Shown in pieces: positions 16,001 to 18,434 of a stretch of 18,434 nt of DNA. The stretch lies in contig RFFQ01000048.1 of NCBI GenBank assembly GCA_003697105.1, positions 1 to 18,434 on the forward strand, given 5' to 3'. Position numbers and translations under genes: made by a program. This DNA is from Gemmatimonadota bacterium. GTDB lineage: Bacteria; 4572-55; J002. The notes under the pieces were generated by a model that was not told the origin of the DNA, did not search any database, and saw only the letters and a list, made by a program, of their open reading frames with translations. Position 1 is the first letter of the stretch; the number at the start of each line of letters is the position of its first letter.

Positions 16001-18434
16001 TTTCAAATTGGTCACTATTGCCCACCCGGCTCATCTGGTATTCGGAGCCATCCCCTAGCACCAGATAAACGCCTTGCCCCTCACTGCCGCTATCGTCATC
16101 ATACACGCCGCTTTCATCGGTGATGGTACACCGGATCGTGAATGGGGCGCCGTCCAAGGTGGTGGTAGGGGCAAAATTGCTGAAGAGGGGACCATCACGG
16201 TCATCATCGTAAATGACAACTGCCTGAATCGCGCTAATCAATTGGCGGCGGTCTTGGGGTAGCCCGTTATCCGAATCATCATCAAAAGCATAAATTTGAT
16301 AGACAAAATCGGCATTCACATCTTGGCGCGGAATCGGATCAGCCGTGCGGAACGTCATTTCAATGAAGCGATTATGGTACACCCGGATCGGGTGGGCGAT
16401 GCGCCCACTACCACTACTGACACTCATGGAGACTTCGTTATAATCTTGCGAGAGTTCACCGTCGTTATCCCAGCGTAAGTAAACCGCGCTTTCATCAATG
16501 CCGGACTCATCATTGAGGGTAGCAAAAATGTAAAAATCACTGCCGTCATCCATTTCTTCTGGTTCGGTACTGACCAGCACTGGCGGATTGACATCGTCAT
16601 CCAAAATGGTAATACTGCGGATGTTGGAAACCGCCGAAAGAACGTCGCCGGGGTGATCCTGATCCCCATCCATGGCAAAAATCTGATAGACAAAGTTTGT
16701 ACCGGTGGGTTGGCTGGGGATGGGTGTCACCGTTACCCATGTATCACCGCTCTCTAATGCCAGATCCACGCGGAGACCGCCACCCGGTGTCCCGTCATCG
16801 TCCCACAAAATGTAAGCGTCGGAGATGCCGCTGGCATCGGTCAGCTCGACGGAAATATGAATCTCTTCATCATCAAACACTTGCGATGGTGTGGAATTGC
16901 CGATTACGGGAGGCTCTATATCATCATCCACAACCGTGATATTCTGCATGAAGGTCACCATTGTTTCCATATCCCCGGGATGGTCATTATCGGCATCGGT
17001 GGCATACACCCGAAAGACGACGTCTGCTCCGGTACGTTGGCGAGGTATTTGAGTAATGGTGCGATAGGTACTGCCGGAGAGCAAGACCAAATCCAATTGA
17101 TTGGCATCCTGCACCAGTTCACCATCGTTATCCCATTCTACATAGGCTTCGGATAAGCCGCTTTCATCGGTGATGTCTGCCGTGATATAGAATGGATCGC
17201 CATCGGTGACTTGCACCGGTAACATATTCGTAATGACCGGCGGTTCGGTATCATCATCACTGACCAAAATGGTCTGGATAGCGGATTCTGCCACCAATTG
17301 ATCATTTTCGTGATCCTGATCGCCATCGATTGCCGTCACCTGATAGACAAAATCCACCTCTGGGGCTTGGGCGGGAATTGGGGTCACCGTGCGATAGTTG
17401 AGGTCATCAATGGTGGAAAGATTGACCCGCGTACCGCCTTCAATAGTACCGTCATCATCCCAAATTAAAAACGCCTCATCAATACCGCTGGCATCGGTAA
17501 TTTGGCAGGTGATGGTGAACGCGGCATTGTCCAGCACAGCGGTTGGGGCAAAACTGCTAATTTCCGGAGGAGCGGCATCATCATCCTGTACAATCAGTGT
17601 CCGCAAATTGGAAAAGGACTCGCTTTCATCATCCGCATGGTCGGCGTCCGCATCCGTGGCATAAATACGAAATACGAATGCCGTACCTGCCGCTTGTGAC
17701 GGGATCAAACTAACAGTACGGTAGTGGTCACCGGTTTGCAACGCCATTTGCGTCACGCGGTAATTATCTTCCAGACTGCCGTCATTATCCCAGTGAACTT
17801 CCACCTGTTGGACACCGCTTTCATCGGTGACATCCGCTTCAATATGGAACGGGGCATTATCCTGCACACTGGTGGGCAAAATACCGGTAATGGTGGGACC
17901 CTGCGGGTCATCATCCAGCACCGTGATCGACTGCAACGCCGAAACGCCCAGCGTTCCATCCCCCGGATGGTCCGCATCGCCATCCACCGCATACACCTGA
18001 TAGACAAACGGTGTACCGGCCGGTTGGGCTAACATCTGATTTTCGGTCTGGTACACATCGTTGCCAATTAAGACCAGCTCGATTTCATTATAATCGGTTT
18101 GTAACTCGCCGTCGGTATCCCAACGCAAGTAGCTTTCCGCAATATCGTTTTCATCGGTGATGGTCACGCTGATATGGAAGTTCTGATCATCCGTGACCTG
18201 TGAGGGGGCAAAATTGCTGAACGTGGGGGGTGTACGATCATCATCAATAATGACCACGTTCTGCGGAGGCGAAATGGTCTGGAGCGGGTCGCCCGGAAAG
18301 TCATTATCGGCATCAACCGCAATAACGATATAGGCAAAGGGTGTTCCGGCGGCAAACGTACCAAAAGCGGTGGTGGAGTAGTAATTGATACCGTCGTCGG
18401 TTTCCAACGGTACCACCGTACCATCGGAGGGGTC
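13011..18434 (-). CDS. Giant acidic Ig-like tandem-repeat secreted protein (5' end off window)
   Basis: The frame is open through the right edge (DPSDGT precedes the first in-window GTG), so the N-terminus lies outside and the start is unknown; 1807 residues are visible. There are 14 complete repeats of 104-142 aa plus part of another. Each begins DDDxxPP and contains 'F.I...ItD.SGI..a.l.WDNDGEl', 'YrT...IPaQ' and 'fVYqvyA.D.D.D...D', ending in a beta strand before the next DDD. The many DxDxDG and DDD clusters suggest calcium-stabilised Ig-like beta-sandwiches. The last ~105 residues form a C-terminal sorting-type domain (VYPNPAP, ITVFDVLGDLIWEYEG, GLYVYRIELTTSG, LTIVK), so the protein is probably exported and held at the cell surface or released. 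An adhesin or filamentous surface spacer is my inference. No catalytic motif is seen. It is followed by its own terminator. Confidence 0.85.
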   Translation of the reverse strand, partial: DPSDGTVVPLETDDGINYYSTTAFGTFAAGTPFAYIVIAVDADNDFPGDPLQTISPPQNVVIIDDDRTPPTFSNFAPSQVTDDQNFHISVTITDENDIAESYLRWDTDGELQTDYNEIELVLIGNDVYQTENQMLAQPAGTPFVYQVYAVDGDADHPGDGTLGVSALQSITVLDDDPQGPTITGILPTSVQDNAPFHIEADVTDESGVQQVEVHWDNDGSLEDNYRVTQMALQTGDHYRTVSLIPSQAAGTAFVFRIYATDADADHADDESESFSNLRTLIVQDDDAAPPEISSFAPTAVLDNAAFTITCQITDASGIDEAFLIWDDDGTIEGGTRVNLSTIDDLNYRTVTPIPAQAPEVDFVYQVTAIDGDQDHENDQLVAESAIQTILVSDDDTEPPVITNMLPVQVTDGDPFYITADITDESGLSEAYVEWDNDGELVQDANQLDLVLLSGSTYRTITQIPRQRTGADVVFRVYATDADNDHPGDMETMVTFMQNITVVDDDIEPPVIGNSTPSQVFDDEEIHISVELTDASGISDAYILWDDDGTPGGGLRVDLALESGDTWVTVTPIPSQPTGTNFVYQIFAMDGDQDHPGDVLSAVSNIRSITILDDDVNPPVLVSTEPEEMDDGSDFYIFATLNDESGIDESAVYLRWDNDGELSQDYNEVSMSVSSGSGRIAHPIRVYHNRFIEMTFRTADPIPRQDVNADFVYQIYAFDDDSDNGLPQDRRQLISAIQAVVIYDDDRDGPLFSNFAPTTTLDGAPFTIRCTITDESGVYDDDSGSEGQGVYLVLGDGSEYQMSRVGNSDQFESDRMIPQQPAGSTLTYRVYAYDDDNDSGSDDRTQSISAEQSIWIEDDDTEGPTYSDFEPAQVTDANDFDIFVTIDDPSGIYDANLIWDNDGELDEDYNQVPLEVISPGRSSRVSKAGATLRAEMFQTANPIPAQMWGVDFVYQVIATDGDFDAENEDDRTTSTSDIQSIEVVDDDTTPPTFSDFAPTSIEDNQSFMVECRIEDESGIYEAVAVLEGTRYPMTFDDNSGLYQTEAITLTEFAETLTFTIEANDNDFDNQNDADRTSGVSEPQIIIVADDDITPPSFSNFAPLEAVDGEEITIRVNITDASGIFDDDSGSEGQGVYLLWDNDGNLNNGANEIQLSRWQGDTFASDEPLPVQALNADLVYQVFAFDDDADQGRASDRMPGISAIQTITLSDDDTDAPQFADFAPASVEDTAPFYITCTITDPSGIAAATLYWDNDGELDENSQSMAMEWVENNMYRTVDLIPAQAISAEFVYRVEATDNDMDGGYTDDPTTGISATQSITLNDDDAAPPVFSDFAPLQIDDATDFYIRCVITDPSGISTASAQVFISNDGGSTFNDVGTFPMEALNTGDQYRTTTPVPTAPAGWMVKYIVYATDDDRDNNDPADQMQGSSAEQFLTIGDDDADPPVFRNFAPAEVNETEPFHITVTIEDASGIYDDNTGIEGQGVYLMWDNDGELTLDYNLVTMSPVPDRHKAGITRGTKAISGLRTPMEAVDFITDELLPGQPPKDFVYQVVAYDNDRDQDSDQDRQIGISALQTVTVLDDDSSPPQFSNFQPAEIPAFQEFFIQCDISDDTGIDPASVVLHWDTDGELREDHQELAMEKVTVNGIAQVMETYRTVRPLPPLTPEDRFVYRVYAADTDGDGGFGADTAVGDGGLQEVTISLLTDSFDDSYVYPNPAPLAAAVMEDGTPAPNHVIFRYFCEDAAGSVSITVFDVLGDLIWEYEGQITGQRWHETPWEVSGIASGLYVYRIELTTSGSTQEKIDRLTIVK
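13014..13335 (-). other. C-terminal type IX-type / FlgD-Ig-like sorting domain
   Basis: The final ~105 residues of the repeat protein leave the repeat pattern and adopt the layout of secretion C-terminal domains: YPNPAP, a FRYFCEDAAGSVSITVFD strand pair, WEYEG, then SGLYVYRIEL and a closing LTIVK. Compared with the metallopeptidase's NPFNP domain it lacks the NPFNP signature and carries an extra loop (AVMEDGTPAPN). Assignment to a type IX-like route is by family resemblance only; no secretion genes are in the window. Confidence 0.6.
13336..18245 (-). repeat. Fourteen tandem ~330-nt coding repeats (Ig-like domains)
   Basis: The repeat boundary is the DDD codon triplet. Its minus-strand first base lies at 18245, 17915, 17585, 17258, 16928, 16601, 16208, 15866, 15485, 15173, 14810, 14474, 14126 and 13700; the end of repeat 14 near 13336 is approximate. 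The first five units are 330, 330, 327, 330 and 327 nt. Later ones vary from 312 to 426 nt because of inserts. Copies are clearly diverged at the DNA level, so this is an old expansion and not a recent slippage array. Confidence 0.85.

Noticed and set aside
13692-18245. Regularly spaced ATCATCATC triplets on the plus strand, resembling a CRISPR or microsatellite array
   Set aside because: They are aspartate codons (DDD) at the junctions of ~330-nt protein repeats; spacing is far too long for CRISPR and the intervening sequence is coding.

Overview
This window reads as chromosomal DNA from an uncultured bacterium, most likely of the FCB superphylum (KSB1/Calditrichota-like). Two large secreted proteins end in a 'YPNP/NPFNP ... 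DxxGrxVrtL ... G.Y.Y.L' C-terminal domain, the FlgD-Ig-like/type IX-type sorting domain common in those lineages. The genes after position 3600 share a moderate-GC style. This placement is inference, because no rRNA or marker gene is present.

Layout. (1) 1-3600: a visibly GC-richer block holding a complete type I restriction motor subunit, HsdR. A near-perfect hairpin repeat precedes it and a short, apparently frame-broken coding relic follows it. No HsdM or HsdS is visible, so they are either beyond the left edge or absent. Composition changes abruptly at about 3590. (2) 3613-6275: a saccharopine/lysine dehydrogenase-family oxidoreductase (+) faces a two-gene minus-strand unit, a double-GNAT acetyltransferase followed by an unrecognised 163-aa protein. 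The facing stop codons abut as TGATCA. (3) 6297-7875: a STAS-domain protein with a good sigma70-type promoter (+) converges on a membrane-anchored PEGA + SUMF1/FGE-like protein (-). Their stop codons overlap in TTAA. (4) 7899-9666: a promoter region whose two opposed -10 boxes overlap separates the PEGA-SUMF1 gene from a methyl-accepting chemotaxis protein (+). That gene ends at a strong hairpin that can terminate both strands. (5) 9693-12743 (-): a secreted thermolysin/fungalysin-like zinc metallopeptidase. (6) 13011-18434 (-): the C-terminal 1807 residues of a giant secreted protein. It is built of 14 complete acidic Ig-like repeats plus one partial repeat, then a sorting domain and a rho-independent terminator.

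How the genes work together: most look like independent transcription units. Likely units are the GNAT + hypothetical operon and two adjacent, separately terminated cell-surface/secreted proteins. The STAS, PEGA-SUMF1 and MCP genes suggest an envelope-sensing neighbourhood, but no direct partnership is demonstrated. The most unusual object is the giant repeat protein. Its repeats show two kinds of higher-order periodicity, a duplicated dimer and a three-repeat cycle, plus basic inserts in an otherwise very acidic chain.
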